Shown: positions 48,390 to 57,602 of the stretch, piece by piece
Position numbering within the stretch: position 1 is the stretch's first letter
Layout: every line of letters starts with the position of its first letter
Origin: Gelidibacter algens
GTDB lineage: Bacteria; Bacteroidota; Bacteroidia; Flavobacteriales; Flavobacteriaceae
NCBI RefSeq assembly: GCF_001678675.1
Contig: NZ_LZRN01000003.1
Coordinates: 124,001-188,000, forward strand
DNA length: 64,000 nucleotides
Reading direction: 5' to 3'
Notes under the pieces: model-generated
Told to the model about the DNA's origin: nothing
The model's database searches: none
What the model saw: the letters and a program-made list of their open reading frames with translations, nothing else
Position numbers and translations under genes: made by a program

Positions 48390-48429
48390 TAGGATTTTTT
48401 ATATAGGCTGTCTTAATCAGCTCGTGACA

Positions 48430-49242
48430 TCAACGCAATTTACTAACATCAATTTTGAAAAGCTCCGCCGCATTCTTCCATAATATCAGTTCTTTTTTAT
48501 CGTCTGCCAAATCCAGCTGGTTCATAAATTTGAGGTAGGATTTCATGTTGCTGATGGGCCAATCTGTCCCGTAAAGCAAATATTTAGGATCGCCCGCATA
48601 AGTGATCATTTCCTCAATTTCCTTTTTCATATAGCGCTCAAATTTCTCGTTGAAATCACCCAAAACCAATCCAGAAATGTCAGCATGCACATTTTGGTTT
48701 TTATAGACAATTTCCATACAATCCTTAATCCACGGATTACCAACATGGCAAATGACAATTTTCAGATCCGGATAATCCACGGCCAAATCATCAATATGAA
48801 TAGGGTGGGAGTATTTGATTTTTCCATTAGGAGCGTAAGTGTCACCCGAATGGAACATGACGGGCACATCAAACTCAATAGCCATATCATACATCACCTT
48901 AAACCTAATATCATTGGGGTAAAAAGGTTCATAACCCGGATAAAATTTCAGACCTTTTATAAGTCCGGCATCAAGAAACTCACTAAGTTCCCGTAAATCT
49001 TTGTAATCATAATTGAGGTAACTGACACCAGCCACGACCCCCAGATTATTTCTGTTGCTAATGGCTTCGACAACTTTTTTAGTGCTCGGTCTGTGTTCAT
49101 TTACTTTATAGGACGATAAGACCAACGAATAATCCACACCATTTTCCTGCATCTCAGCTGTGAGTTTATTGAGGCAGTCCTCTAAGGAAACAACGCGGTC
49201 TTCATGGTAATTATTGATATGGGTATGGACGTCTATGATCAT
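48430..49242 (-). CDS. Amidohydrolase family protein (TIM-barrel, PF04909-like)
   Basis: A 270-residue metal-dependent hydrolase of the amidohydrolase-2 family. The N-terminal IIDVHTHINNY gives the first metal histidines, VMFHSGDTY and IVICHVGNPW the next His residues, and LLYGTDWPI the conserved Asp. Family members hydrolyse or decarboxylate small substrates; no specific one can be chosen. The gene stands alone. A degenerate heptamer array lies upstream. Confidence 0.83.
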   Translation of the reverse strand: MIIDVHTHINNYHEDRVVSLEDCLNKLTAEMQENGVDYSLVLSSYKVNEHRPSTKKVVEAISNRNNLGVVAGVSYLNYDYKDLRELSEFLDAGLIKGLKFYPGYEPFYPNDIRFKVMYDMAIEFDVPVMFHSGDTYAPNGKIKYSHPIHIDDLAVDYPDLKIVICHVGNPWIKDCMEIVYKNQNVHADISGLVLGDFNEKFERYMKKEIEEMITYAGDPKYLLYGTDWPISNMKSYLKFMNQLDLADDKKELILWKNAAELFKIDVSKLR

Positions 49243-49303
49243 AATGTTTTTAAATTTTGGTATAAGCTAACAATATCGAATAATTTAAGGAGATGGGCAA
49301 GTT

Positions 49304-49351
49304 TAGTGTTCAGTGTTCAGTGTTAGTGATCGGTATTAGTGTTCAGTTTTC
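49304..49351. repeat. Degenerate heptamer array (CAGTGTT units)
   Basis: TAGTGTT, CAGTGTT, CAGTGTT, then drifting 6-7-bp units to 49351. It lies in the 225-base gap upstream of the amidohydrolase, which otherwise holds no gene. Confidence 0.7.
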
Positions 49352-49444
49352 GCAAATGTCTGAATAGAAATGATGGCTTTTATTTATAACGGTTAGAATA
49401 ATCTTTGTATACCTAGTTATTATGTTAAATCGCTTATTCATGTT

Positions 49445-49465
49445 GTCAACTGACCACTGATGACT
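49445..49465. repeat. Three degenerate heptamers next to the DUF4268 stop
   Basis: GTCAACT, GACCACT and GATGACT are three consecutive 7-bp units ending two bases before the minus-strand stop at 49468. On the minus strand they read AGTnnnC, like the CAGTCTT and AGTCACC arrays elsewhere. Confidence 0.55.
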
Positions 49466-49467
49466 AT

Positions 49468-49896
49468 TTAGGCATCAATAAAATCTTGATAGTCTTCAAA
49501 AAACGCTTCAAACAAGATCATTTTTTCGACAAAAAATTCCATGACCTCTCTCCAAGTGTTTTTATTGTGAATGGAGACTTTTTGATCTAGGGACACATAG
49601 ATTCTAGAAATTTCTTTCCCGTTTTCCAAGAAATATTCTTCTTCAAAAATAGCTTCTGGTAGAAATTCCTTAGTTAAAATGGTTTTTAGGGATTGTAGTT
49701 TTTCCCAATAGTTGATCCGGTTTTCAAGATCGTCTTCAAGATCTAAGGTCACCATTGCCAGTTTGGTATCAAAATGAAACTTAAAGGCAAAACCCTTCAA
49801 TTTGGTATCGTAAAGAATCCATTTTCGAGGAAACGACTTCCCAAAACTGATCCAGAACTCTTCTCTTAATAGTCTTGATTCTTCTTTGCTAAACAT
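49468..49896 (-). CDS. DUF4268 family protein
   Basis: A 142-residue soluble protein matching the DUF4268 domain, which is often found alone or fused to nuclease-like regions. FSKEESRLLREEFWISFGKS at the N-terminus and the rest are rich in aromatic and acidic residues. Function is unknown. Heptamer arrays flank it on both sides, so the gene sits as an island between them. Confidence 0.82.
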   Translation of the reverse strand: MFSKEESRLLREEFWISFGKSFPRKWILYDTKLKGFAFKFHFDTKLAMVTLDLEDDLENRINYWEKLQSLKTILTKEFLPEAIFEEEYFLENGKEISRIYVSLDQKVSIHNKNTWREVMEFFVEKMILFEAFFEDYQDFIDA

Positions 49897-49904
49897 TTTT
49901 TTTT

Positions 49905-49953
49905 CAGTCTTCAGTCTTCAGTTCTCAGTCTAAAGTGTTCAGTTTGCAGTGCG
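49905..49953. repeat. Heptamer tandem array (CAGTCTT units)
   Basis: Seven 7-bp units (CAGTCTT twice, CAGTTCT, CAGTCTA, AAGTGTT, CAGTTTG, CAGTGCG) with drift but constant phase, starting eight bases before the DUF4268 start. Confidence 0.85.
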
Positions 49954-49974
49954 AAATAGTTTATTTTAGATTTT

Positions 49975-50023
49975 CTAACATCTAACATCTAACATCTAAC
50001 ATCTGTCACCCGTCACCCATCTA
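49975..50023. repeat. Mixed heptamer array (CTAACAT to CCGTCAC units)
   Basis: Four CTAACAT units are followed in phase by CTGTCAC, CCGTCAC and CCATCTA. This joins the unit type of the array at 591 to that of the array at 28651. It ends three bases before the stop of the ZIP transporter gene. Confidence 0.88.
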
Positions 50024-50026
50024 ACC

Positions 50027-50701
50027 CTATATCACATAAGCCACCAAAATCCCCAATACTATCACCACCAATTTTGAAAGGTTGAATTTATGTCCTTCGC
50101 TACTTTCAAATAAAATAACTGTGGAGATGTGAAAAAATATTCCAATCACAATCGCATTGATATAAAACACATAGTCTTCAACTAACGTTACCGTGTTTGA
50201 GATAAGCGTTCCGATGGGTGTCATAGCTGCAAAAACAACTAAAAACCCGATAATTTGTAGTTTTGAAAATTTGGATTGTATTAAATAGGTTGTGATCAAC
50301 GCTGCAATAGGGATTTTATGAATGAGAACGCCATAAACCATATCATTATGTTGGTGTATTGGGAAACCCTCCAAAAAACTATGGATACTCAAACTGATAA
50401 ACAATACCCAAGGAAATGTGGTGTCGTCTTTCTGAATGTGGACATGGCCATGCTCTGCGCCTTTTGAGAAAAATTCCAAGAGTATTTGGATGAGAATACC
50501 AAACATTATGAACAAGCCTGTTTGTTTTGCCTCTAAATGTTCATAGACTTCAGGTAGTAAATCAAAAAGTGTCAGCGCCAATAAAAAAGCACCACTGAAA
50601 GATAACAATAATTTTGTGTAGTTGGATTTCTTATGCTTGAAGATCAAGACTAGCAGCACACCAAAACCAACGGCAAATATTGGTAATAAATATTGCATCA
50701 T
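50027..50701 (-). CDS. ZIP family metal transporter
   Basis: A 224-residue, eight-helix transporter of the ZIP (zinc/iron) family. GHVHIQKDD is the His-rich loop. SIHSFLEGFPI in helix 4 and HKIPIAALITTYLIQ in helix 5 carry the metal-binding residues typical of the family. It imports zinc or related divalent ions. Its ATG overlaps the stop of the methyltransferase gene by four bases (50698-50701). Confidence 0.9.
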   Translation of the reverse strand: MMQYLLPIFAVGFGVLLVLIFKHKKSNYTKLLLSFSGAFLLALTLFDLLPEVYEHLEAKQTGLFIMFGILIQILLEFFSKGAEHGHVHIQKDDTTFPWVLFISLSIHSFLEGFPIHQHNDMVYGVLIHKIPIAALITTYLIQSKFSKLQIIGFLVVFAAMTPIGTLISNTVTLVEDYVFYINAIVIGIFFHISTVILFESSEGHKFNLSKLVVIVLGILVAYVI

Positions 50702-51429
50702 TTAAAGATCATTATTAAGCGTTCTGACGTTTCTTTATGAAATTTTCGGAGTTTATAATCGCCAAAAATATCCAATAAATATACACCAGCTTCTTCAAAA
50801 AGTGCTTCAAAATCAGATAATGTCTTTGCTCTTACGCGTTCTTGATAGTTGTAGTCCTTGCCGTTGTCAGTAAAGCTGATATCTTTGACGATATGTCCGT
50901 CTTCAACATATCTTTTCTGATGAAAATCAATACCACCAACAGTTTTTACATCTTCTGGCACTAAATTATCGATTACAAAATCAATATTCATAAAATCGAT
51001 GACTCCAAAACCAAACTCGTTCAGATCGTCTTTAATGGCTTTAATAGTGTTCAGGTTGTCTTCTGATTTATCAAAATATCCAAAACTGGTAAACAGATTA
51101 AATACGGCGTCAAATTTATCATTGTACGGTTTGCACATATCATGCACGTCAAAATGGAGCGCTTCATTTTCGTATGTTTTGGCATACGCAATGCTGTTCT
51201 CTGAAAGGTCAACTCCGGTCACATCGTAACCCAATGAATTGAGATATATGGAATGGCGCCCTTTACCACAGGCAAGATCGAGTATTTTACCATTTTCTGG
51301 CAGATTCAAATACTGGGTTAAATTATCCATAAACTGATGTGCTTCGGCATGGTCTCTATCTTCATAAAGCATGTGATAATATGGTGTATCAAACCATGAA
51401 GCGTACCAATATGTTGTGTCTTTTGTCAT
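50698..51429 (-). CDS. Class I SAM-dependent methyltransferase
   Basis: A 243-residue methyltransferase. The start at 51429 (MTKDTTYWYASWFDTPYYH) is preferred over 51450, which adds seven residues inside the divergent promoter. Motif I is ILDLACGKGRHS with VTGVDLSENSI. A C-terminal domain follows. Its substrate cannot be read; related flavobacterial proteins are annotated only as class I. It is coupled to the ZIP gene. Confidence 0.87.
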   Translation of the reverse strand: MTKDTTYWYASWFDTPYYHMLYEDRDHAEAHQFMDNLTQYLNLPENGKILDLACGKGRHSIYLNSLGYDVTGVDLSENSIAYAKTYENEALHFDVHDMCKPYNDKFDAVFNLFTSFGYFDKSEDNLNTIKAIKDDLNEFGFGVIDFMNIDFVIDNLVPEDVKTVGGIDFHQKRYVEDGHIVKDISFTDNGKDYNYQERVRAKTLSDFEALFEEAGVYLLDIFGDYKLRKFHKETSERLIMIFK

Positions 51430-51435
51430 TATAAA

Positions 51436-51466
51436 TTCGTCTGACTGCAAAAATACTTTATTTTTG
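51436..51466 (+). promoter_or_regulatory. Candidate promoter of the THUMP methyltransferase gene
   Basis: TTCG at 51436-51439 and TATTTTTG at 51459-51466, 19 bases apart, match -33 (3 of 4) and -7 (exact). The -7 box ends 20 bases before the ATG at 51487. Confidence 0.5.
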
Positions 51467-51486
51467 TAATCTATATCAGGAGAATA

Positions 51487-52647
51487 ATGGATAATAATTT
51501 TAGTATGGTTGCCAAAACCTTATTTGGTTTTGAAGAATTGCTAGCAAAGGAATTGACTCAGTTGGGTGCACAAGAAGTAAAAACTGGTGTGCGTAACGTG
51601 AGTTTTGTTGGAGACAAAGGGTTTATGTACAAAGCAAACTTAGCATTGAGGACCGCCATTAAAATTCTGAAACCCATCCATAGTTTTAGAGTAAATAATG
51701 AAAAGGATTTGTATGATCAAATCTATAAAATGGACTGGGGACTCTATCTAAAACCCACAGGAACAATGGCTGTTGATGCCACAGTGCACTCGCCTTTATT
51801 TACACATTCATTATACATAGCCCAAAAAACAAAAGACGCTGTTGTCGATAAATTTAGAGATACTGTTGGCGAACGACCAAATGTCGATTTGAAGTTTCCT
51901 GATTTGAAAATCAACGTCCATATTGATAGAAACATGTGCAACATCTCTTTGGATACTTCAGGAGATTCCTTGCACAAGCGCGGCTATAAAACAGCGACGA
52001 ATATTGCACCAATAAACGAGGTTTTGGCAGCGGGGTTGATATTACTTTCAGGATGGGATGGTCAAACTGATTTTATGGATCCCATGTGCGGTAGTGGTAC
52101 TATATTGGCAGAAGCCGCGATGATTGCCTGTAATATTCCACCCAATTTGATGCGAAAGGAATTTGCTTTTGAAAGATGGCAAGATTGGGATGTTGATTTG
52201 TTTGAAAAAATAGAGGAATCACTTTTGAGCAAAACCAGAGATTTTCATCATAAGATTATAGGGTACGATAAAGCTCCGAGTGCGGTTGCTAAGGCAAAAG
52301 AAAATATCAAAAATGCAAATTTGGAAGATTTTATTGAAGTCAGGCACGAAGATTTCTTTAAGACCCAAAAAGCGGGCGATGAGAAATTGCATATGGTATT
52401 CAACCCGCCGTATGGAGAGCGGTTGGATATAGATATGGAATCTTTTTATAAAAGTATTGGGGACACGCTCAAGCAAAACTACCCAGGTACAGACGCCTGG
52501 TTTATCACGTCCAACCTTGATGCTTTAAAACATGTTGGACTCAGACCATCCCGAAAGATTCATTTGGTGAATGCTAAATTGGAAGCGCGGTTGGTAAAGT
52601 ACGTGATGTATGAGGGCAGTAAGAAGGGTAAATATATGGATCATTAG
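51487..52647 (+). CDS. THUMP-domain RNA methyltransferase (RlmL N-terminal-type)
   Basis: A 386-residue enzyme with a THUMP domain (about 50-155) and a Rossmann methyltransferase domain (about 160-380). MDPMCGSGTILAEAAMIA is the SAM-binding motif and FNPPYGERL the N-P-P-Y catalytic motif for base N-methylation. It matches the m2G2445-type 23S rRNA methyltransferase (RlmL N-terminal half) family. The precise rRNA target is inferred from the family. Confidence 0.9.
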   Translation: MDNNFSMVAKTLFGFEELLAKELTQLGAQEVKTGVRNVSFVGDKGFMYKANLALRTAIKILKPIHSFRVNNEKDLYDQIYKMDWGLYLKPTGTMAVDATVHSPLFTHSLYIAQKTKDAVVDKFRDTVGERPNVDLKFPDLKINVHIDRNMCNISLDTSGDSLHKRGYKTATNIAPINEVLAAGLILLSGWDGQTDFMDPMCGSGTILAEAAMIACNIPPNLMRKEFAFERWQDWDVDLFEKIEESLLSKTRDFHHKIIGYDKAPSAVAKAKENIKNANLEDFIEVRHEDFFKTQKAGDEKLHMVFNPPYGERLDIDMESFYKSIGDTLKQNYPGTDAWFITSNLDALKHVGLRPSRKIHLVNAKLEARLVKYVMYEGSKKGKYMDH

Positions 52648-52667
52648 ATAGCCGTTTTCAAAACCAA

Positions 52668-54161
52668 TCAGTCCTCTACTTTAAACTTTTTCAATTCTTC
52701 CAAGGGTTCCATAATGGTGTAATCCTTCCAAAATAAAGGGTCGTACTGTTTCAATTGGATGAACTCTACTTTATTTGCTTCTTTGATTTGGTTGAAAGTG
52801 GCATCGTCAAATGGTTTAAAATCAAGACTCATCAGTTCTTGTTTTTGAACGATAGTCCCTTCAATGGTAACATCAAAAGCCACTTTATTATTATTGATTT
52901 GGCTATTTTCGATGAATTTGAAAGGTCTGTGCGCATAGACATATTGACCAGATTCATGATTGATGTAATATGGGTAATATATGTTGCTCTCAATGTTTTT
53001 CTTGTAAATGACAGTTCCTTTGTTAGCTTTTTCAACATATTTGACTCCTAATAGAAGTTTTAAATTCAGTTTCTCACCAATTTTTCCTTCGGCATAACTA
53101 TAATCCAATTTTAAAATGGCATAATCTTCATCATTCACATAGATAGTGCCTTTAAATTTTGCTCGGTTTTTTCTTGGCTCAAAATTGATAATATATACCA
53201 ATTTGTCATTGATATTGGCAATGTTTGTAAGTTGATAGTCATAGCTGGCATGATCCAAAATAAAATCTAAAGCGGATTGATGTTCAAAGAGATGTTCCTC
53301 AATAGTGTTAATGTTGTCTGATTTGAGACTATTTAAACTGTAGTCGTCAGATTCCTCTTTAATTTCCTTACTTTTTTTGAGCGATAGATCATCTTCAATC
53401 TTAAACCACCCTGTTTTTACTGTGTATGTTTTGCTGGTATCTAAATGCTGAAGTACAATGTTGCTGACCCTCGATTGAATGGTTTCAAGAGTTAAATTGT
53501 TTTTACGATCTTTTAATTTGGTCGCTTTCTTAACTTCCATTTTACTCTTGGAATCTGGTTTTAGATATACGTCAGAAAGCACATCTGTAAACATTTGGTT
53601 AGGAGGATTGGTGACAATCTGATTGGTCAAATCCTTAAACTGCTTATTTGATGCTTCTAATTGTTTCTTGTTGAAACCAGACGATTTCTCAATATCTACT
53701 TCAAGATTATTCGCTTTAAAGTAGGTTGTTTGCCTTGTGAAAAGGGTGTATTTAACATCTGAAAAATGATAGTTTGTATATAAGTTTTTATTGACCCTCG
53801 CCATAATACTATCCACCCTTGGCAGTTGGTTGGTTATGTAAACGGTATTCAATTGATTTACAGCTTCCTTGAGCTTAATAAGATAGCTTTGATTTTGTAA
53901 GTTTTTTACGGTTAAGCGCTGTGTTTCGTAACCCATGAAAGATATGGTTAAGGAGGAATCAGGATTCAATTTTTCAGAGGATATATTGAAAAAACCTTCC
54001 ATATTTGAAACCACCCCATTGTTTTTATCAAACTGAACAGTAGCAAACGCTATGGGTTCCTTGGTGTTGGCATCAATGATTTGTCCTTTGATGTGTTGTG
54101 AAAACGCAGGAATAGCGCACAGTAAAAGTAATATCCAAACAGAACACAATTGAAGCTTCAT
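52668..54161 (-). CDS. Exported CarboxypepD_reg-like protein, unknown function
   Basis: A 497-residue exported protein (signal: LQLCSVWILLLLCAIPAFS). A CarboxypepD_reg-like beta-sandwich occupies about 22-105 (KGQIIDANTKEPIAFATVQF). A region rich in charged and beta residues follows and resembles the DUF5686-type outer-membrane-associated proteins of Bacteroidota, with a strand-rich C-terminus. No catalytic motif was seen. It is convergent with the THUMP gene, 20 bases away. Confidence 0.7.
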   Translation of the reverse strand: MKLQLCSVWILLLLCAIPAFSQHIKGQIIDANTKEPIAFATVQFDKNNGVVSNMEGFFNISSEKLNPDSSLTISFMGYETQRLTVKNLQNQSYLIKLKEAVNQLNTVYITNQLPRVDSIMARVNKNLYTNYHFSDVKYTLFTRQTTYFKANNLEVDIEKSSGFNKKQLEASNKQFKDLTNQIVTNPPNQMFTDVLSDVYLKPDSKSKMEVKKATKLKDRKNNLTLETIQSRVSNIVLQHLDTSKTYTVKTGWFKIEDDLSLKKSKEIKEESDDYSLNSLKSDNINTIEEHLFEHQSALDFILDHASYDYQLTNIANINDKLVYIINFEPRKNRAKFKGTIYVNDEDYAILKLDYSYAEGKIGEKLNLKLLLGVKYVEKANKGTVIYKKNIESNIYYPYYINHESGQYVYAHRPFKFIENSQINNNKVAFDVTIEGTIVQKQELMSLDFKPFDDATFNQIKEANKVEFIQLKQYDPLFWKDYTIMEPLEELKKFKVED

Positions 54162-54220
54162 AAGTTATAGGTGACGGTTAAAGGAGGAAGACGAATAAGG
54201 TGACGCTTTGTAACTTTAAA

Positions 54221-54745
54221 TTAATAGTTTTCTGTAAGCGTCTTTGTACGATATTCCACATGATAAGCATTACACATCAAGATTTCCCTTATAGATATCT
54301 TACCCATAAACGGATGTGGCAGTAATAGCGTGTCTAAATTTTCGTCCGTTATTTTTCTGGCTTTATACTGCAATTTTTTGCTTTCTACTTGAAGCCGAGT
54401 CAAGATATAGGTTTTATCTTCTAGTGTTGAAGTTTTCATTTTTCGAGAGCCCTTAAAAGTATTCCCTTCGGCATCTTTCAGATGTTCAAGATAGAGCCTA
54501 ACGATCGTGTCATAATCGCGCGCCTTCCGATTGGTTTTTCCAAACCTGTAGCGCAATAAAAATTTAGGCATGCTTAACGCATTGTTTAACGGAATGATGC
54601 TTTGCAATAAATATAATGCTTGCTGACCTGTAGTCCATTCGCCGTTAGGGCCTTGTGTCCATTTTTCATGGTCTTGGCCTTCTAACCAATTAATAAGTGT
54701 ATGATATTTTTCCTCCAATAAATCGGCAATCTCATCTTTATGCAT
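54221..54745 (-). CDS. DinB-like family protein
   Basis: A 174-residue soluble protein with a four-helix DinB/YfiT-like fold. HKDEIADLLEEKYHTLINWL at the N-terminus and HPFMGKISIREILMCNAYHV near the end hold His residues placed like the metal ligands of the family. Function unknown; DinB-like proteins include thiol transferases. Single gene. Confidence 0.75.
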   Translation of the reverse strand: MHKDEIADLLEEKYHTLINWLEGQDHEKWTQGPNGEWTTGQQALYLLQSIIPLNNALSMPKFLLRYRFGKTNRKARDYDTIVRLYLEHLKDAEGNTFKGSRKMKTSTLEDKTYILTRLQVESKKLQYKARKITDENLDTLLLPHPFMGKISIREILMCNAYHVEYRTKTLTENY

Positions 54746-54821
54746 ACGGCGGTATTAGTAGGTAAAAGTTACGCATATTTCTTTTAAAAACGAATGCAAA
54801 ATTTGAAGTATTTGCGAGGTT

Positions 54822-55571
54822 TTATTCCTCTACGGGAATTTTTTTATTTTTCTTAAAGATAGGAATCAAATACGATACGTTGTAGCCAAATCCGAAGCCA
54901 AACCTTCCACTATCAAAAGTTCTATTAAACCCGGGCACGAATAGGTTTTCAAAATTCTCAGGTTGATCTTCTGCGACCATACCTTTTAATTGGACATTGA
55001 TACCTACAAAGAGATTGGTCACCAATTCAGCCTTAATACCAACAACAAATTCCACCCAAATGGCTGATAGGCCTTTGTACTCCTGTAAATCTGACGATGT
55101 AAATGGTTCATAGTATTGGTCAGTCGTATATACGGTATAACTGTTCAAATTTTGACTAAACGTGCTGACGCCAACCCTTAATCCGGTATAGATCAGGTTT
55201 TCCATGTCCAACCAGTTTTTATAAAGGTTGTAATCTATTCCCGCTTTAAAGTAGTTCCCTTTTGCAGTAACATCTAAGTAATTGTTTCTGATGGTATTCT
55301 CCTCGGTGCCCAATTCGCCTGCCAAATATAATTTTTGGGTGAGTCTATAGTCGCCACTAATTTCAAAACCCGTATAATCATCATCAATAAATGAACGGGT
55401 TAATTTACCTACATCACCTCCCAAGCGAAGTCCATATTTTTGCTTTACAACGATGGTGTCATTGACGGGTGCTTCTTGATCTGCAATGTCTTCCTGTGCA
55501 AATGATGTTAATGGCAACACCATCAAAATAATCAGACTAATGATAAATATTGATATGCGCTGCATTTTCAT
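54822..55571 (-). CDS. DUF6048 outer-membrane barrel-like protein
   Basis: A 249-residue exported protein (MKMQRISIFIISLIILM...TSFAQ). The rest is strand-rich, with GLRLGGDVGKLTRSFIDDDY and RFGFGFGYNVSYLIPIFKK, and fits an outer-membrane barrel of family DUF6048. It overlaps the preceding DUF6452 gene by up to 35 bases (29 if ATG 55565 is used). The pair next to rlmD recurs in flavobacteria, as I recall it. Confidence 0.78.
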   Translation of the reverse strand: MKMQRISIFIISLIILMVLPLTSFAQEDIADQEAPVNDTIVVKQKYGLRLGGDVGKLTRSFIDDDYTGFEISGDYRLTQKLYLAGELGTEENTIRNNYLDVTAKGNYFKAGIDYNLYKNWLDMENLIYTGLRVGVSTFSQNLNSYTVYTTDQYYEPFTSSDLQEYKGLSAIWVEFVVGIKAELVTNLFVGINVQLKGMVAEDQPENFENLFVPGFNRTFDSGRFGFGFGYNVSYLIPIFKKNKKIPVEE

Positions 55572-56073
55572 TGTTTATGGTGGTGTTAATAACTTCAACA
55601 TCAATAATCCAGTTGTTAGGGTCAGAATCTCGACTGGCAATGACATCATTAAAAATACTTTTGTAGCCACAGGCGCGCGACACGTAAATGAGTTCAGGCG
55701 TGTAAGTTACTTCAAGAATATCCGTATTGCTAACGGTATTTGGATCACTATCAGTTTCGAAATCGATGTCCCTTTTTATTTCAAACCTTGTTGTGTTTAA
55801 ATTGTCTAGGACATCTATTCTCAATGGCAATACGATGGAATCTAAAGTTTTATCGTCTACAATGAATTTGGAAGTGTTCTCCTCTTTAACAACCATCCGT
55901 CTTACAGTTTTAGTTTCTGACCTGTCGTCAATGTCATAAAAACGAACAATCAAATGTGGCGTTGTAGGGGTTGCGGAAGCGCAAATATCATCACGTTCAC
56001 AACTCAACAAACATGTCAAAACGAACAATGACAATAGCAATGTAATAGGCTGAAAGACTTTTTTATGTTTCAA
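55537..56073 (-). CDS. DUF6452 lipoprotein
   Basis: A 178-residue lipoprotein (signal ITLLLSLFVLTCLLSC, Cys 25). The mature N-terminus ERDDICASATPTTPHLIV matches the DUF6452 family. No enzyme motif is seen. The C-terminal end is read together with the start of DUF6048 in another frame. It is probably a surface or periplasmic partner of that barrel, by context. Confidence 0.78.
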   Translation of the reverse strand: MKHKKVFQPITLLLSLFVLTCLLSCERDDICASATPTTPHLIVRFYDIDDRSETKTVRRMVVKEENTSKFIVDDKTLDSIVLPLRIDVLDNLNTTRFEIKRDIDFETDSDPNTVSNTDILEVTYTPELIYVSRACGYKSIFNDVIASRDSDPNNWIIDVEVINTTINNENAAHINIYH

Positions 56074-56142
56074 GTTTCTTAGGTTCTTGTTTAGAATGGT
56101 TACAGATGATTGGTATTGTTATTTCATCAATCGTTGATCACT

Positions 56143-57552
56143 TTATCGTTTTTCCAAAAGTACAACATTTTCCACATGATGGGTTTGTGGAAACATATCA
56201 ACGGGCTGCACTTTCGTGATTTTGTACATGCCATCCATCATTTCTAAATCTCTAGCCTGCGTCGCGCTATTGCAACTTACATACACCACTTTTGACGGTG
56301 CAATACTTAATATTTGTTGCACCACATCTTTATGCATGCCATCTCTTGGCGGATCAGTAATAATCACATCGGGATGTCCGTGCTGGTTGATAAAATCAGC
56401 ATTGAACACATTTTTCATATCGCCCACATAAAATTCAACGTTGTCAATCATGTTTAATTTTGCGTTCTCTTTGGCAGCGGTAATGGCATCAGCAACAGCT
56501 TCTACACCCACTACTTTTTTGGCATTTTTAGCTACGAACTGTGCGATGGTTCCTGTGCCTGTATATAAATCATAAACTAGCTCATCACCTTTTAAATCGG
56601 CAAATTCTCGTGTAATTTTATACAGTTCATACGCTTGCTCAGAGTTTGTTTGGTAAAATGATTTGGCATTGATTTTAAATTTTAAACCTTCCATTTCTTC
56701 AAAAATATGGTCTTCGCCTTTATAACAAATAACCTCTTGATCATAAATGGTATCATTCGCTTTCCCATTGATCACATATTGCAAAGAGGTAATTTCCGGG
56801 AATTTATCGCCTATATAATCCAACAGTAATTCACGGTTGGCCTTATCTTCTTTGAAAAACTGAAAAAGCACCATGATATCTCCAGTGGAAGAGGTGCGAA
56901 GCATCAACGTGCGCAAGAATCCCGTTTGATTGCGTGTATTGAAAAATTCAAGTCCGTTTTTAACTGCAAACTCTTTCACTGAGTTTCTAATGGCATTGGA
57001 CGGATCAGCTTGCAGCCAGCATTTTTCGATATCCAAAATTTTGTCCCACATTCCAGGGATATGCAAACCGAGCGCATTTTTATCGCCCAAATCTTCATCA
57101 GAACGTATTTCATCAAAGGTCAACCAGCGACTATCACTGAATGAAAACTCCATTTTGTTTCTGTAAAAATAATCCTTGGCCGACCCTAAAATAGGGGTCA
57201 CAGGAGGGAGTTCCAGATGGCCAATACGCTTCAAATTTTGCTCCACTTCCTTTTGCTTGTAAAACAATTGGTATTCATAAGCCATATCTTGCCATTTGCA
57301 ACCGCCGCAAACGCCAAAATATTGGCACATTGGTTCTGTACGTTTATCAGAGTATTCGTGGAATTTTATGGCATTCCCTTCGTAGTAGGATTTACGCTTC
57401 TTAAAAGTTTCTACATCAACAACATCGCCCGGAACCACATTTTGCATAAAAATAACAGCACCGTCTGGTGCTTTTGCTACTGATTTTCCTTTGGCTCCAG
57501 CATCAACCACAACAACATTCTCAAAGATTTGTTTTTTATTTCTTCTTCCCAT
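56143..57552 (-). CDS. rlmD: 23S rRNA (uracil-1939-C5)-methyltransferase
   Basis: A 469-residue RlmD/TrmA-family enzyme. A TRAM domain (about 5-65) is followed by an iron-sulfur cluster site with C76, C82, C85 (CQYFGVCGGC) and C178. The methyltransferase domain has LYTGTGTIAQFVA and IITDPPRDG. The catalytic Cys is C427 in YVSCNSATQARD. It methylates U1939 of 23S rRNA with SAM, by family. It ends 69 bases upstream of DUF6452, on the same strand. Confidence 0.93.
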   Translation of the reverse strand: MGRRNKKQIFENVVVVDAGAKGKSVAKAPDGAVIFMQNVVPGDVVDVETFKKRKSYYEGNAIKFHEYSDKRTEPMCQYFGVCGGCKWQDMAYEYQLFYKQKEVEQNLKRIGHLELPPVTPILGSAKDYFYRNKMEFSFSDSRWLTFDEIRSDEDLGDKNALGLHIPGMWDKILDIEKCWLQADPSNAIRNSVKEFAVKNGLEFFNTRNQTGFLRTLMLRTSSTGDIMVLFQFFKEDKANRELLLDYIGDKFPEITSLQYVINGKANDTIYDQEVICYKGEDHIFEEMEGLKFKINAKSFYQTNSEQAYELYKITREFADLKGDELVYDLYTGTGTIAQFVAKNAKKVVGVEAVADAITAAKENAKLNMIDNVEFYVGDMKNVFNADFINQHGHPDVIITDPPRDGMHKDVVQQILSIAPSKVVYVSCNSATQARDLEMMDGMYKITKVQPVDMFPQTHHVENVVLLEKR

Positions 57553-57574
57553 ATCGCAAAAATAGTGAAACCAA

Positions 57575-57602
57575 TTGCGAATTACGAATTACAAATTGCG
57601 AT
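57575..57602. repeat. Short degenerate heptamer run
   Basis: TTGCGAA, TTACGAA, TTACAAA and TTGCGAT lie end to end just upstream of the rlmD start. The gap 57553-57870 (318 bases) otherwise holds three small hairpins (57730-57747; CTCGC/GCGAG 57779-57791; ATGTCT/AGACAT 57834-57849) and no gene. Confidence 0.55.

Noticed and set aside
49905-50023. Possible CRISPR or origin iteron cluster
   Set aside because: Period 7, degenerate and without dnaA-box-like units or rep gene; same class as the other heptamer arrays.
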